Source: SAR86 cluster bacterium AG-422-O05
Lineage (GTDB): Bacteria; Pseudomonadota; Gammaproteobacteria; Magnimaribacterales; D2472
Direction of reading: 5' to 3'
DNA length: 64,000 nucleotides
NCBI GenBank assembly: GCA_003213495.1
Contig: QCMW01000001.1
Span: 372,001-436,000 of the forward strand
Shown: positions 1 through 8,920 of the stretch, piece by piece
How positions within the stretch are numbered: position 1 is the stretch's first letter
How the letters are laid out: each line of letters begins with the position of its first letter
Notes under the pieces: generated by a model
The model's database searches: none
The model's input: only the letters and a program-made list of their open reading frames with translations
Told to the model about the DNA's origin: nothing
Program-made: the position numbers and the translations under genes

Positions 1-172
1 TATTGCCATCTGCGCCATGACACGCAGCACAGGATTCGACTAACTGCGATCCTTTAGTAGCATCACCGGAAATAAATGTTTCTGGCATTTTAATTTCTTT
101 AGATTTATCATCAGCAGCATCCAACCCGATTGTTAGGCCAAAATAAACAAACAATATTAAAGAATACTTCAT
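1..172 (-). CDS. Cytochrome c4/c5-like protein, N-terminal part (runs off the window)
   Basis: Not in the ORF track. Reading the minus strand from an ATG at 172 gives 57 residues: a hydrophobic leader (MKYSLILFVYFGLTIG), a short acidic linker, then the heme c motif CAACHGADGN. This is a periplasmic class I cytochrome c that covalently binds heme through CxxCH. Known context: in Pseudomonas and relatives a cytochrome c4 gene lies next to and divergent from engB, as here, so c4 is the most likely type. The axial Met and any second heme domain lie outside the window, so c4 versus c5 cannot be decided. Confidence 0.8.
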   Translation of the reverse strand, partial: MKYSLILFVYFGLTIGLDAADDKSKEIKMPETFISGDATKGSQLVESCAACHGADGN

Positions 173-240
173 TGAAAATATAAATGTGTGTCTTATTGGT
201 GTGTATTATAAACATAGGTTGATATGATATAAACGATTAA

Positions 241-822
241 ATGAAAAACCTTTTTAAAAAAACTGAGTTTGTTTTTGGTGTAACAAACTATAAAAATCTT
301 CCCGAGGATGCTGGTTATGAAATTTTGCTTGCAGGAAGATCTAATGCTGGAAAATCAAGCGCTCTAAATGCGCTTACAGATAATCCAAAATTAGCCAGAA
401 TAAGCAAGACGCCTGGGAGAACGACTGAGATTAATTTTTTTAAAGTTAATGATGATTTGATGCTTCTTGATTTACCGGGATATGGATTTGCAAAATCTAG
501 TAAAGCCAAAAAGAAAGATTGGGGACCGCTATTAGGCGAGTACTTTCAAAAAAGAAAAGCACTGACAGCAGTAATAATTTTTATGGATATCAGACATCCT
601 CTCAAAGAAAGTGATTGGGATATGATTCAACTTTGTAGAGATTTCAATGTTCCTTTTATCCCTGTACTCACTAAGAGCGATAAGTTATCAAATAATAAAA
701 TTACTAACACTGTTAAGCTTGTTAAAAACAAAGTTAATGAAGCAGATGCAATAGCTGTTTCATCAAAAGATATCACTGGTTTTGACAAGCTTTCGAAAGA
801 AATACTAAACTTTATAGATTAA
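241..822 (+). CDS. engB: Ribosome biogenesis GTP-binding protein EngB/YsxC
   Basis: A small cytoplasmic TRAFAC GTPase needed for assembly of the large ribosomal subunit. The 193 residues match the family length. Visible motifs are the P-loop GRSNAGKS (about 32-39), the G2 threonines after KTPGR (about 61-62), G3 DLPG (77-80) and G4 TKSD (144-147). It lies divergent from the cytochrome c gene with a 68-base gap and is followed by a Coq4-like gene whose ATG overlaps its stop (TAATG), so the two are probably co-translated. The engB/cytochrome c4/polA neighbourhood is typical of Pseudomonas-type gammaproteobacteria. Confidence 0.96.
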   Translation: MKNLFKKTEFVFGVTNYKNLPEDAGYEILLAGRSNAGKSSALNALTDNPKLARISKTPGRTTEINFFKVNDDLMLLDLPGYGFAKSSKAKKKDWGPLLGEYFQKRKALTAVIIFMDIRHPLKESDWDMIQLCRDFNVPFIPVLTKSDKLSNNKITNTVKLVKNKVNEADAIAVSSKDITGFDKLSKEILNFID

Positions 823-1325
823 TGCTTGAATATCAAAAACAAGATTGTGATTTAACGCTCCAAGAAGGTTTAGAGTGTTATTACAAATCTTTTCCTGAAT
901 CTACAGAAGTATTCATGGATACTCTGGAGTCTGGGACTTTGATGCGAGACCATGACTGTACACACGTAATTTTTGGTCTTGATATTTCTTTAGAACAAGA
1001 AGCTATTTTGGATACTTGGGTTCTATGGGGCAGCAAATGGAAGCTAAAGTATATACTTGGATACAATAAACTTCCTGAAATTAAACAACTAACTAAGGAT
1101 TTATTTAAAGAGCTAGGCATTTTGGGTTTTCTAAAACTGTATTGGCAAGTTTCAGGTATTAAAAGAAAGGTTATGTTTAGAGCTTTTAAGATGAAAAAGA
1201 AATGGCCATTTAAAGTTCCTGAAGAATATCTCTATATGAAAATCTCAGATCTTAGAAAAGAATATGGTATTCAAGTGTTACTTGGAGAGGAAATGAAATA
1301 TGTTCCAATAGAGAGAGTAAGTTAA
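822..1325 (+). CDS. Coq4-like protein (ubiquinone biosynthesis COQ4 family)
   Basis: 167 residues. It contains the COQ4 signature HDxxH-x11-E exactly: His44-Asp45, His48 and Glu60 in HDCTHVIFG...LEQE. In yeast and humans Coq4 organises the coenzyme Q synthesis complex and binds a metal through this motif; bacterial relatives are less well studied. There is no signal peptide or clear membrane span, consistent with a peripheral inner-membrane protein. The start overlaps the engB stop codon (TAATG), which fixes the start and suggests translational coupling. The next gene begins 2 bases after its stop. The motif assignment is firm; the exact function is inferred from the family. Confidence 0.72.
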   Translation: MLEYQKQDCDLTLQEGLECYYKSFPESTEVFMDTLESGTLMRDHDCTHVIFGLDISLEQEAILDTWVLWGSKWKLKYILGYNKLPEIKQLTKDLFKELGILGFLKLYWQVSGIKRKVMFRAFKMKKKWPFKVPEEYLYMKISDLRKEYGIQVLLGEEMKYVPIERVS

Positions 1326-1327
1326 CT

Positions 1328-1579
1328 ATGGGTTGGCTTAAAAATCTTTTACTGGGTGGTGCTGCAGCAAAAACATATCAAAATGTTTACAATAGACCAA
1401 TAATAACCCCACCATATGGCTATGTAATTAGAGGCCTTAAACAAAAAGGTTTGGGATCAACTTGGGTGGTAAAGTATTCAAAAAGAAAAAGTATGAATGT
1501 AACCGCTCAATTCACTGTGAACGGAAGCACTAGGTCGGTAAATATTGGTGGAGATCAATTTACAGTCGATTGGCCTTAG
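1328..1579 (+). CDS. Small hypothetical protein with glycine-rich N terminus
   Basis: 83 residues, not recognised. The N terminus (GWLKNLLLGGAAAKTY) could be a short amphipathic or membrane-touching segment. The rest is rich in beta-forming residues (GYVIRGLKQKGLGSTW, MNVTAQFTVNGSTRSVNI) and looks like a small folded domain. It starts 2 bases after the Coq4-like stop, so it belongs to the same engB-led transcription unit. No enzyme motif is visible. Confidence 0.6.
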   Translation: MGWLKNLLLGGAAAKTYQNVYNRPIITPPYGYVIRGLKQKGLGSTWVVKYSKRKSMNVTAQFTVNGSTRSVNIGGDQFTVDWP

Positions 1580-1618
1580 AGAGACTATTTAAACTAATCA
1601 ATAATTGGGGAGAAGATA

Positions 1619-2479
1619 ATGAAATTAAATGATGCAAGAAAAAAAGGAGCACAAAATTTAGCTGCACTTACAATTATTGCAGTTTGTGTATATCTTGGGT
1701 TTAAGCCTTTAACAGAATTTGTAGATGATCCTGTCTCCTCAGGCATTGTTGCAGCTTCTCTTGGTGCTGCTTTTGTAATAATCATAACTATGTATCTTTT
1801 AAATAAACAAACTGAAATTGAACAAGAAAGTAAGCAAGGAGAGAAATTATTCGAAGAAAAACTGAAAATTTATTGGCAAATCTTTGATGCTACTGAAGAG
1901 ATGCTAGAAGACGGTCGCATATCAAAAGAACAAGAAATGAAAAAATTACCATTTGTTATGGCAAGGCTCGTTACAATTGGCTCGGACGATGTCATATCAG
2001 CATATCAAGTTGTGTATGATGAAATTAATAAAGTATTTGATGAAAAGCCTGACGACGATGTTGAGTTAACTGACATTCAGAAGCAAATTTTAATAACAGA
2101 AATAGTTAAATTTTCAAATGCATGTAGAGTTGACTTAGGCGTATCATTAAAGGGGCTTGAAAGAGAAGTAGTAAAGAAAACAACCACTGCCATAGAAAAA
2201 TCAAATACTATCCTCGGAAGGAATGCTCCTGTTGAAAGTGATGTGGTTGATAAAGCAACAATAAAACTATCTGATGGTTCATATACATTAAAAAGGCATA
2301 AAACTGGACATGTAAGAGTTTACAAAGATAGTAATTCTGATGCTGAATCTGTAACAAAAAATGTGCTAAGAAAAATTAATGAAGAGCTGGATTGGGGTTA
2401 TGAAGAAACTTATTTTAAAACAAAAGAAACCAGAACAATTGGGAAACTTTTTATTGAAAAAATAAATGAACTATTATGA
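1619..2479 (+). CDS. Hypothetical inner-membrane protein with cytoplasmic domain
   Basis: 286 residues, not recognised. Two hydrophobic segments (about 14-28 and 42-61, the second GIVAASLGAAFVIIITMYLL) are followed by a long charged soluble region rich in Glu and Lys that probably faces the cytoplasm. A good ribosome binding site (GGGGAGAAG) lies just before the ATG. It follows the small unknown gene by 39 bases in the same direction. The C-terminal part is probably mixed helix and coil. No catalytic motif is seen. Confidence 0.6.
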   Translation: MKLNDARKKGAQNLAALTIIAVCVYLGFKPLTEFVDDPVSSGIVAASLGAAFVIIITMYLLNKQTEIEQESKQGEKLFEEKLKIYWQIFDATEEMLEDGRISKEQEMKKLPFVMARLVTIGSDDVISAYQVVYDEINKVFDEKPDDDVELTDIQKQILITEIVKFSNACRVDLGVSLKGLEREVVKKTTTAIEKSNTILGRNAPVESDVVDKATIKLSDGSYTLKRHKTGHVRVYKDSNSDAESVTKNVLRKINEELDWGYEETYFKTKETRTIGKLFIEKINELL

Positions 2480-2531
2480 TTCTTTCAATAAAGTTTAGTG
2501 AGCTTCATTCCAATTTAAAGAAAAAAATAAT

Positions 2532-3455
2532 TTGAATTTCTTATTTAATAAAAAAATTATTTATCTTCTTTTAATATTTGTATTTACTCCAGCTTGTTTA
2601 TATTTCGCTTTTGATAGAGAAAATATTGATATAAATGAATTTAGGATAGATTCTGGCTATCAAGAAGTTAGTTTGAGTGATGGCATTACTTCTTATAAAG
2701 ATATTGGAGATAAAAACAACGAAGTTATTGTTTTGGTTCATGGAGCTACTTTTGGATCACTTGCATATGAGGAATATGTAAATGTCTTTGTTGAAAATAA
2801 CTACAGAGTAATAACCTATGACCAATATGGCAGAGGTTATTCAGATAGAGTTCATAGCAATGTAAGTATTGAGCTTATGGAAAAGCAACTTAAAGAGCTT
2901 ATTAAACATTGTGAGGTTGAAGATGTAATATTGTATGGCGTCTCTTTTGGTGCTGCAGTTGTTGCAAAATATGCTGCAAATAATCCAGAAAATATTAGTT
3001 TTATTGGCTACCAAGTTCCGCTTATTAATTCTGCAAATATTCCTCTATTATCAGTGGCGAAAGTTCCTTTATATGGTGACTTATTAACAAGAGTTTTATT
3101 GGTTCCAGGTGTTTTAAAGAGAATAGAAGAATACGAAGGTTTAATGAGTAAAAAGCTCCTAGATCATTACAAAGGACAATTTGAGGTTAAGGGCACTGAG
3201 AAGTTTTTTAAAAAGTTCTTTTTAGGAAATGCTACTAGTAACAGACTTGACGATCACAATATTATTGGTAGTAATTCTATCCCAAGCTATTTTGCCTATG
3301 CGGAAGATGATGTTGAAATAGATTCACAACTTGTTGAAGAAGCTATTAAAAAATATGATAATCCAATAGTTAAGAAATATTCTGGTGGTCATTTCTTTTC
3401 CTCAGGTATAGAAAGAAAAGTGGCTCAGGAATTCATTGATAGCATTAAAAAATAA
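2532..3455 (+). CDS. Alpha/beta hydrolase, membrane-anchored
   Basis: 307 residues from a TTG start; no in-frame ATG precedes the fold. An N-terminal hydrophobic segment (about 9-26) should anchor it or export it. The alpha/beta hydrolase fold is clear: oxyanion HG at 70-71 (VLVHGATFGS), YDQYGRGYSD near 97-105, the nucleophile elbow GVSFG with Ser138, an acidic turn in YAEDDVE and the final catalytic His in SGGHFF. Substrate cannot be told from sequence; candidates are esters or lipids. A methyltransferase-like membrane gene follows 1 base downstream. Confidence 0.8.
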   Translation: MNFLFNKKIIYLLLIFVFTPACLYFAFDRENIDINEFRIDSGYQEVSLSDGITSYKDIGDKNNEVIVLVHGATFGSLAYEEYVNVFVENNYRVITYDQYGRGYSDRVHSNVSIELMEKQLKELIKHCEVEDVILYGVSFGAAVVAKYAANNPENISFIGYQVPLINSANIPLLSVAKVPLYGDLLTRVLLVPGVLKRIEEYEGLMSKKLLDHYKGQFEVKGTEKFFKKFFLGNATSNRLDDHNIIGSNSIPSYFAYAEDDVEIDSQLVEEAIKKYDNPIVKKYSGGHFFSSGIERKVAQEFIDSIKK

Positions 3456-3456
3456 T

Positions 3457-3903
3457 ATGAATAATAAAATCCCTCCTCCAATAGTAACTTTATTTTTTGG
3501 ACTATGTATTTACTTGTCGAGACCATTCTTTCCTGAATTTAGTAACTCATTACTAAACGCATTAAGTATTATTTCATTTGTGGTTGGGATATTTGTTTTT
3601 GCAGCAGCAGTAAGTTCATTTAAAAAACAAAAAACTACTGTCAATCCAATATCAATAGAAAAAGCATCTTCTCTAGTAGTGAATGGGATATTTAAATACT
3701 CCAGAAACCCAATGTATTTAGGAATGTCGCTTGTATTGCTTGGTTTGACTTTTAAATTTAATGTAATAGGTGGTCTTTTATTCACCAGTATATTTATATT
3801 ATTTATAACAACATTCCAAATTAAGCCAGAAGAAGTTGCTATGGAAAAACTTTTCGATCAAGAATGGAAAAATTACACAAAAAATGTAAGGAGGTGGCTA
3901 TAA
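3457..3903 (+). CDS. Isoprenylcysteine carboxyl methyltransferase-like (PEMT/ICMT) membrane protein
   Basis: The ORF track starts at 3436 (a TTG inside the hydrolase gene). I prefer the ATG at 3457, one base after the hydrolase stop, giving 148 residues starting MNNKIPPP. Several membrane spans surround the family signature SRNPMYLGMSLVLLG; the C terminus has acidic and aromatic residues typical of the SAM-binding face (EEVAMEKLFDQEWKNYTKNV). Bacterial members of this integral membrane methyltransferase family have mostly unknown substrates. Convergent with polA, 7 bases apart. Confidence 0.78.
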   Translation: MNNKIPPPIVTLFFGLCIYLSRPFFPEFSNSLLNALSIISFVVGIFVFAAAVSSFKKQKTTVNPISIEKASSLVVNGIFKYSRNPMYLGMSLVLLGLTFKFNVIGGLLFTSIFILFITTFQIKPEEVAMEKLFDQEWKNYTKNVRRWL

Positions 3904-3910
3904 AAGAGTT

Positions 3911-6580
3911 TTAATGAGCTTCATTCCAATTAGAGCCAATTGCTGCCTCAGCAATTAAAGGAATATTTAAATCTACGGTTTGTTCCATAGTATCTTTCAT
4001 CTTTTGCATTACAGTATCTGCATTATCTTTTGGACACTCAAATACTAATTCATCATGAACCTGCATAATCATTTTTACGTCTGGCATTTCGTTTAAGAGA
4101 AGCTCATCAATATCGAGCATAGCTTTTTTGATAATATCAGCTGCCGAACCTTGAAGTGGTGCATTAATAGCAGCTCTTTCGGCAGCTTGTCTTCTAAGAC
4201 CATTTGCTGCATTTATTTCATTTAGATAAAGTCTTCTGCCCATTATCGTTTCTACAAATTTATCCTCTTTAGCTTGGGCTTTAATGTTATTCATATAATC
4301 TCTTACCCCTGTATATCTTGCAAAATAAGTATCAAGATATTCTTGCGCCTCACCTCTTGGTATACCAAGCTGTCTTGTAAGCCCAAAAGCAGACATTCCA
4401 TACATTAATCCAAAATTAATAGCTTTCGCACTTCTTCTTTGATCTTGAGTTACATTCTCAATCGATACTCCAAAAACTTCAGCAGCAGTTGATGAGTGAA
4501 CATCAATATCATTGTTAAAAGCATATGTTAAATTATTGTCCTCCGATAAATGGGCCATTATACGAAGTTCTATTTGTGAATAATCTGCTGAAATTAAAAC
4601 ATTGCCTTTTTCTGGAACAAAAGCCTCTCTAATCCTTCTTCCCTCAGCAGTTTTTATAGGAATATTTTGTAAGTTTGGCTCTGTTGACGAAAGCCTGCCT
4701 GTAGAAGTAACTGCTTGTTGATATGAGGTATGAATTCTTTCGGTCTTAGGATTCTCTATATTAATAAGACTATCAGTATAAGTAGACTTTAGTTTTGCTA
4801 AAGTTCTATATTGCAAAATAATCTTTGGCATCTCGTATTCTTCTGCAAGTCTTTGTAGAGTATCTTCATTAGTTGATGGTTGTCCTTTTGGTGTTTTCTT
4901 TAGAACAGGTAGTCCTAATTTTTCGTACAGAATTTCAAGAAGTTGTTTTGGAGAATCAAGATTAAATTCTTCTCCTGAAATTTTGAATGCTTCAGAAGAA
5001 AGCTCAGAAATTTTTGCGCTTAACTCTTTTGAATGGCTAGCTAATTTTTCTTTATCAATTTTTGCGCCGTTTTGTTCAACTCTTGAAAGAACATGGACCA
5101 ATGGATATTCAAGATCATCTAGAAGTTTTTTTTGAATAGGCTTCTCCTTTAACATAGGTTGCAACACATTAAACAGCCTCAGGGTTATATCTGCATCTTC
5201 TGCAGCGTAATCTGTTGCAATATCAAGTTTAACTTCTGAAAAAGGTATTTGTTTTGACGCTGTTCCTGTTACGTCGGTATATTTTGTAGTGGTGTAATTT
5301 AAATAAAAGTCAGCTAGCCTATCCATTCCGTGTCGAGTTGCAGTACTGTTTAAAACATAAGACATCAACATTGTGTCTGCTAAAAATTTTGTTATAACAA
5401 TCCCATGTCTGGCTAAAATAGGTATATCAAATTTTAGATTCTGACCTATAGCCTTTTCTTGATTTTCTTCAATCACAGGGCCTAGTGTTTTTATTACATA
5501 ATCCATGCTTAGCTGTTTAGGACAATCGTCATAGCTATGGCCTATTGGAATATAACAACCCTCGCTTTCAGTTACAGAAAGAGATATGCCAATAAGATTG
5601 GCGGATACTATGTGCACGGAATCTGTTTCTGTATCAATAGCAAAAGCTGTGGACTTATTAATTTTTGAGATCCATTTTTTTAGATCACTCTCAGATAAAA
5701 CAGTTTCATACTTTGCATCTTTTTTTGAAGCTTCTTGCTTGTCTTTGTTTGCTGCTGAAAATTCAAGCTCTGCAAAAAGTTTATTAAGTTCCTCATCATT
5801 AGGATTAAATTTAAGCAAGTCATCAAAACTAAATCCTAAATCTACATCTTCTTTTAAAGAAACTAACTCGACATTCCTATCAAGATCATTAAGGCTGTTT
5901 CTTAAATTTTCTCCAACAACCCCTTTTATTGCATCGGCATTTTCTTTGATTGCTTCTAAATCACCATACTCAATTAACCATTTAGCTGCAGTTTTTTGAC
6001 CCACTTTAGGCACGCCTGGTATGTTGTCAGATGTATCTCCTACTAAAGCCAACATATCTCGAATTTGATTTGGCTTTACTCCAAACTTTTCAAAAACTTT
6101 TGCTTCATCAAAAATTTCATTCTTCATAGTATTCATTAAAGTGGTATCAGGGTCTTCAACTAGTTGCATTAAGTCTTTATCTAAGGAGGACACAACACAC
6201 TTAAATTGTGCATCTTTTGCCATCCTAGTAATAGTTGCTATTACGTCATCAGCCTCAACCCCTTCTATTTCAATTAAGGGAAAGCCTATAGCCTTACAAA
6301 TATCTTTTACTGGTTTCAATTGATCCCTAAGCTCATCAGGCATTGGAGGACGATTAGCTTTATACTCTGAATAAATTTCGTTTCTAAAAGTTTTTCCCTT
6401 GGCATCAAAAACAACAACAATAGGAGATTCATCACTCTCTTTCTTTAGATTCATAAGCATGTTTGTAACTCCTTTCACAGCACCAGTTGGCTGTCCAGAA
6501 GAAGTGCTGAGTGGTGGCATGGCGTGATAGGCTCGATATAAATACGAAGAGCCATCTATTACAAAAATTCTATTTTTCAT
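3911..6580 (-). CDS. polA: DNA polymerase I
   Basis: 889 residues with all three domains. The N-terminal 5' nuclease has VIDGSSYLYRAYHA and the acidic cluster EGVEADDVIAT. The 3'-5' proofreading domain is intact: FAIDTETD, GQNLKFD and AAEDADITLRL carry the metal-binding acids. Polymerase motifs A (ADYSQIELRIMAHLS), B (RRSAKAINFGLMYG) and C (MQVHDELVFE) are all present. It removes RNA primers and fills gaps in repair and lagging-strand synthesis. It is monocistronic and divergent from dsbB, with a 63-base gap that must carry both promoters. Confidence 0.98.
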   Translation of the reverse strand: MKNRIFVIDGSSYLYRAYHAMPPLSTSSGQPTGAVKGVTNMLMNLKKESDESPIVVVFDAKGKTFRNEIYSEYKANRPPMPDELRDQLKPVKDICKAIGFPLIEIEGVEADDVIATITRMAKDAQFKCVVSSLDKDLMQLVEDPDTTLMNTMKNEIFDEAKVFEKFGVKPNQIRDMLALVGDTSDNIPGVPKVGQKTAAKWLIEYGDLEAIKENADAIKGVVGENLRNSLNDLDRNVELVSLKEDVDLGFSFDDLLKFNPNDEELNKLFAELEFSAANKDKQEASKKDAKYETVLSESDLKKWISKINKSTAFAIDTETDSVHIVSANLIGISLSVTESEGCYIPIGHSYDDCPKQLSMDYVIKTLGPVIEENQEKAIGQNLKFDIPILARHGIVITKFLADTMLMSYVLNSTATRHGMDRLADFYLNYTTTKYTDVTGTASKQIPFSEVKLDIATDYAAEDADITLRLFNVLQPMLKEKPIQKKLLDDLEYPLVHVLSRVEQNGAKIDKEKLASHSKELSAKISELSSEAFKISGEEFNLDSPKQLLEILYEKLGLPVLKKTPKGQPSTNEDTLQRLAEEYEMPKIILQYRTLAKLKSTYTDSLINIENPKTERIHTSYQQAVTSTGRLSSTEPNLQNIPIKTAEGRRIREAFVPEKGNVLISADYSQIELRIMAHLSEDNNLTYAFNNDIDVHSSTAAEVFGVSIENVTQDQRRSAKAINFGLMYGMSAFGLTRQLGIPRGEAQEYLDTYFARYTGVRDYMNNIKAQAKEDKFVETIMGRRLYLNEINAANGLRRQAAERAAINAPLQGSAADIIKKAMLDIDELLLNEMPDVKMIMQVHDELVFECPKDNADTVMQKMKDTMEQTVDLNIPLIAEAAIGSNWNEAH

Positions 6581-6643
6581 GTTTGTCTTTTATATAATGT
6601 ATTATGACTCTTGTTTTTCTATAATGGAAAAAATTAAATAAAA

Positions 6644-7147
6644 ATGTTCAAAAAAGTTTTATCTCTAGTGAAAAATATTTTTCACAATCGATTCGAAGAG
6701 GCTGTAGCTATATCATCATCCTCAATAATTGTTATTGCCATAGCTATGGATAAAATTATGTTTCTTCAGGCTTGTCCTTTATGCATTCTAACAAGATATG
6801 TCTTTGCTCTTTTAGCAATAAGTGCACTTATTGGAATTCTAGTTAAACAAAAAATAATAGGGAGATTGCTTATAGCGATCTCCTCAATTCTTGGGATATT
6901 AGTGACTTCAAGACAAATATATATACAAAATATGACTGTGGATGAGCTGTCCCAGTTGAGTGGTTGTAGTATGCCTTTTCATACCCAAGTTGATTATTTT
7001 GGAATTATTAATGCAATTAGTAGAACTATTGCAGGAGGTCCAAGTTGTGCAGTTGATGGCTGGAGGTTTATTTTAAATTTTGCTGAGTGGGGTCTTTTGT
7101 TCTTTGTTATTTACCTAATAACCTGTTTACTAAGATTAACAAGATAA
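6644..7147 (+). CDS. dsbB: Disulfide bond formation protein B (DsbB family)
   Basis: 167 residues with four predicted membrane spans. The first cysteine pair sits in ACPLCILTRY, the quinone-side CxxC, and a second pair is formed by SGCSMPFH and GPSCAVDGWRF in the periplasmic loop. DsbB reoxidises DsbA and passes electrons to ubiquinone. The N terminus is a little longer and more charged than in E. coli DsbB. It is transcribed alone, divergent from polA. Confidence 0.9.
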   Translation: MFKKVLSLVKNIFHNRFEEAVAISSSSIIVIAIAMDKIMFLQACPLCILTRYVFALLAISALIGILVKQKIIGRLLIAISSILGILVTSRQIYIQNMTVDELSQLSGCSMPFHTQVDYFGIINAISRTIAGGPSCAVDGWRFILNFAEWGLLFFVIYLITCLLRLTR

Positions 7148-7149
7148 CG

Positions 7150-7192
7150 AAATAGTAAGTTTTTTGTAGTAAAACTACACAAAAATTTACCA
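7150..7192 (+). terminator. Possible weak terminator hairpin after dsbB
   Basis: Just after the dsbB stop the sequence TTTTTTGTAGT-AAA-ACTACACAAAAA can fold into a short hairpin (GTAGT/ACTAC, extended by T/A pairing with one bulge). There is no clean downstream T-run, so termination in the + direction is uncertain. Confidence 0.3.
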
Positions 7193-7277
7193 AAAAAGCC
7201 TATAAACAATAGCTTCCAACTGTTAATTGACTTTATTGTCATAATAAATTTTACTAGACTACATATTAATTCAGATA

Positions 7278-7368
7278 ATTACTAACGAATAGAATATTAT
7301 AGGTACATAATTATCTCCTCTACATATATAATTATTCCCCCCAAGTACCTATAATATTTGTTAGTAAT
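7278..7368. repeat. Long imperfect inverted repeat abutting the pckA start
   Basis: Left arm 7278-7306 and right arm 7345-7368. The inner 14 bases AATATTATAGGTAC pair perfectly with GTACCTATAATATT and the outer ATTACTAAC with GTTAGTAAT; six extra bases bulge on the left arm. The right arm ends one base before the pckA ATG at 7370. No Shine-Dalgarno is visible, so the hairpin would hold the translation start region. It may be an RNA regulatory structure or a protein operator. Confidence 0.75.
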
Positions 7369-7369
7369 C

Positions 7370-8920
7370 ATGGATAAAGAACTCCAAACAACTTCCGCGC
7401 TTGAGCTTCCAACAGAAGAACTCATAGCTTTAGCTGTTGAAAATAATGAAGGTATTATTGCTAACAATGGAGCCTTCTCAACAACAACAGGCGCTCGTAC
7501 CGGAAGAAGTCCTAATGACAGATTTATAGTAAAAGAGCCTAGTACTGATGCTCTCATAGAGTGGGGTGATGTTAATAAACCTTTTAATGAAGAAAAATTT
7601 GATGCTCTATGGAATAAAGTTGATTCATACCTTGCAGAAAAAAATCGATACGTATCGCATGTTCATGTTGGATCTCATGCTGAACATTACTTACCAGTTA
7701 AAGTTATAACTGAAACAGCTTGGCATTCTCTTTTTGCTAGGCTAATTTTTGTATGTACAAAAGATTACAATTCATCAAATAAACAGGAATGGCAGATTCT
7801 ATCTGCAGCAAATTTTAAATGTAATCCTGAGACTGATGGTACAAATTCAGATGGTTGCGTAATTATTAATTTCGCAAAAAGAAAAGTAATACTTGCAGGA
7901 ATGAAGTATGCGGGTGAAATGAAAAAATCTATGTTCTCTGTTCAAAACTTTTTATTACCAGAAAAAAATGTGTTGCCTATGCATTGCTCAGCAAATGTAA
8001 ACGCTAACGGTAACGTTGCATTGTTTTTTGGCTTGTCTGGAACAGGAAAAACAACTTTATCAGCTGACCCTAAATGTTCTTTGATTGGCGATGATGAACA
8101 TGGATGGAGCGAGGGATCCGTATTTAATTTTGAAGGTGGTTGTTATGCAAAAACTATTGATCTATCTGAAGAAAATGAACCAGTAATTTTTAAAGCAATT
8201 AAACATGGTAGTGTTATTGAAAATGTATATTTAGATGAAGAAGGCAATCCTGATTATTCAAATACCTCACTTTCTGAAAATGGTAGATGTTGTTACCCAA
8301 GATCACATATAGAAGCAGCTGTGCCAGAAAATGCAGCTGGTGAACCAAAAACAATCATTTTTCTTACCTGCGATCTTACAGGCCTCATACCACCAGTATC
8401 TATACTATCTAAAGAAGCAGCTGCTTATCATTTCTTAAGTGGATACACTGCAAAAGTAGGTTCTACTGAGGTTGGTTCAAGTGCTGATATTGAATCCACC
8501 TTCTCTACCTGCTTTGGAGCGCCTTTTTTCCCAAGACCTGCAAGTGAATACGCAGACCTCTTAATCAAAAGAATTGAATCTTTTGGCTCTAAGGTGTTTT
8601 TGGTTAATACAGGATGGACAGGTGGTCCGTATGGTATTGGTTCTAGATTTAAGATTCCTACAACAAGAAGAATAGTTAATGCCATCCAAGATGGTGAACT
8701 GGATGACATAGAGACTGAGTTAGTACCAGGATTAAACCTAAGCGTTCCCTTATCTATCGAAGGAGTTGACACAAAGCTTTTGAATCCAATTAATACTTGG
8801 AAAGACAAAGAAGAGTATAAAAAATATCTAAATGAATTAGTTAAAAAGTTTCAAGATAACTTTAAAAGATTTGATGCTAAACCAGAAATAATTGCAGCTG
8901 GTCCTGGATTTGATGGCTAA
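7370..8920 (+). CDS. pckA: Phosphoenolpyruvate carboxykinase (ATP)
   Basis: Converts oxaloacetate and ATP to phosphoenolpyruvate, the entry to gluconeogenesis. The 516-residue product has the ATP-type PEPCK features: [12 protein letters not shown], the kinase-1a loop [14 protein letters not shown], the metal-binding GDDEHGW and the C-terminal [14 protein letters not shown]. The track begins at a TTG (7358); I choose the ATG at 7370 (MDKELQTT) because homologs start near there and the TTG lies inside the inverted repeat. The gshA start overlaps its last codons by 8 bases. Confidence 0.96.
   Translation: MDKELQTTSALELPTEELIALAVENNEGIIANNGAFSTTTGARTGRSPNDRFIVKEPSTDALIEWGDVNKPFNEEKFDALWNKVDSYLAEKNRYVSHVHVGSHAEHYLPVKVITETAWHSLFARLIFVCTKDYNSSNKQEWQILSAANFKCNPETDGTNSDGCVIINFAKRKVILAGMKYAGEMKKSMFSVQNFLLPEKNVLPMHCSANVNANGNVALFFGLSGTGKTTLSADPKCSLIGDDEHGWSEGSVFNFEGGCYAKTIDLSEENEPVIFKAIKHGSVIENVYLDEEGNPDYSNTSLSENGRCCYPRSHIEAAVPENAAGEPKTIIFLTCDLTGLIPPVSILSKEAAAYHFLSGYTAKVGSTEVGSSADIESTFSTCFGAPFFPRPASEYADLLIKRIESFGSKVFLVNTGWTGGPYGIGSRFKIPTTRRIVNAIQDGELDDIETELVPGLNLSVPLSIEGVDTKLLNPINTWKDKEEYKKYLNELVKKFQDNFKRFDAKPEIIAAGPGFDG

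Noticed and set aside
5586-5999. 137-residue ORF on the + strand inside polA
   Set aside because: It is antisense to an intact polA with all motifs, has low-complexity Ser/Leu content and no ribosome binding site.
8428-8808. 126-residue minus-strand ORF inside pckA
   Set aside because: Shadow of the coding strand in a conserved gene.
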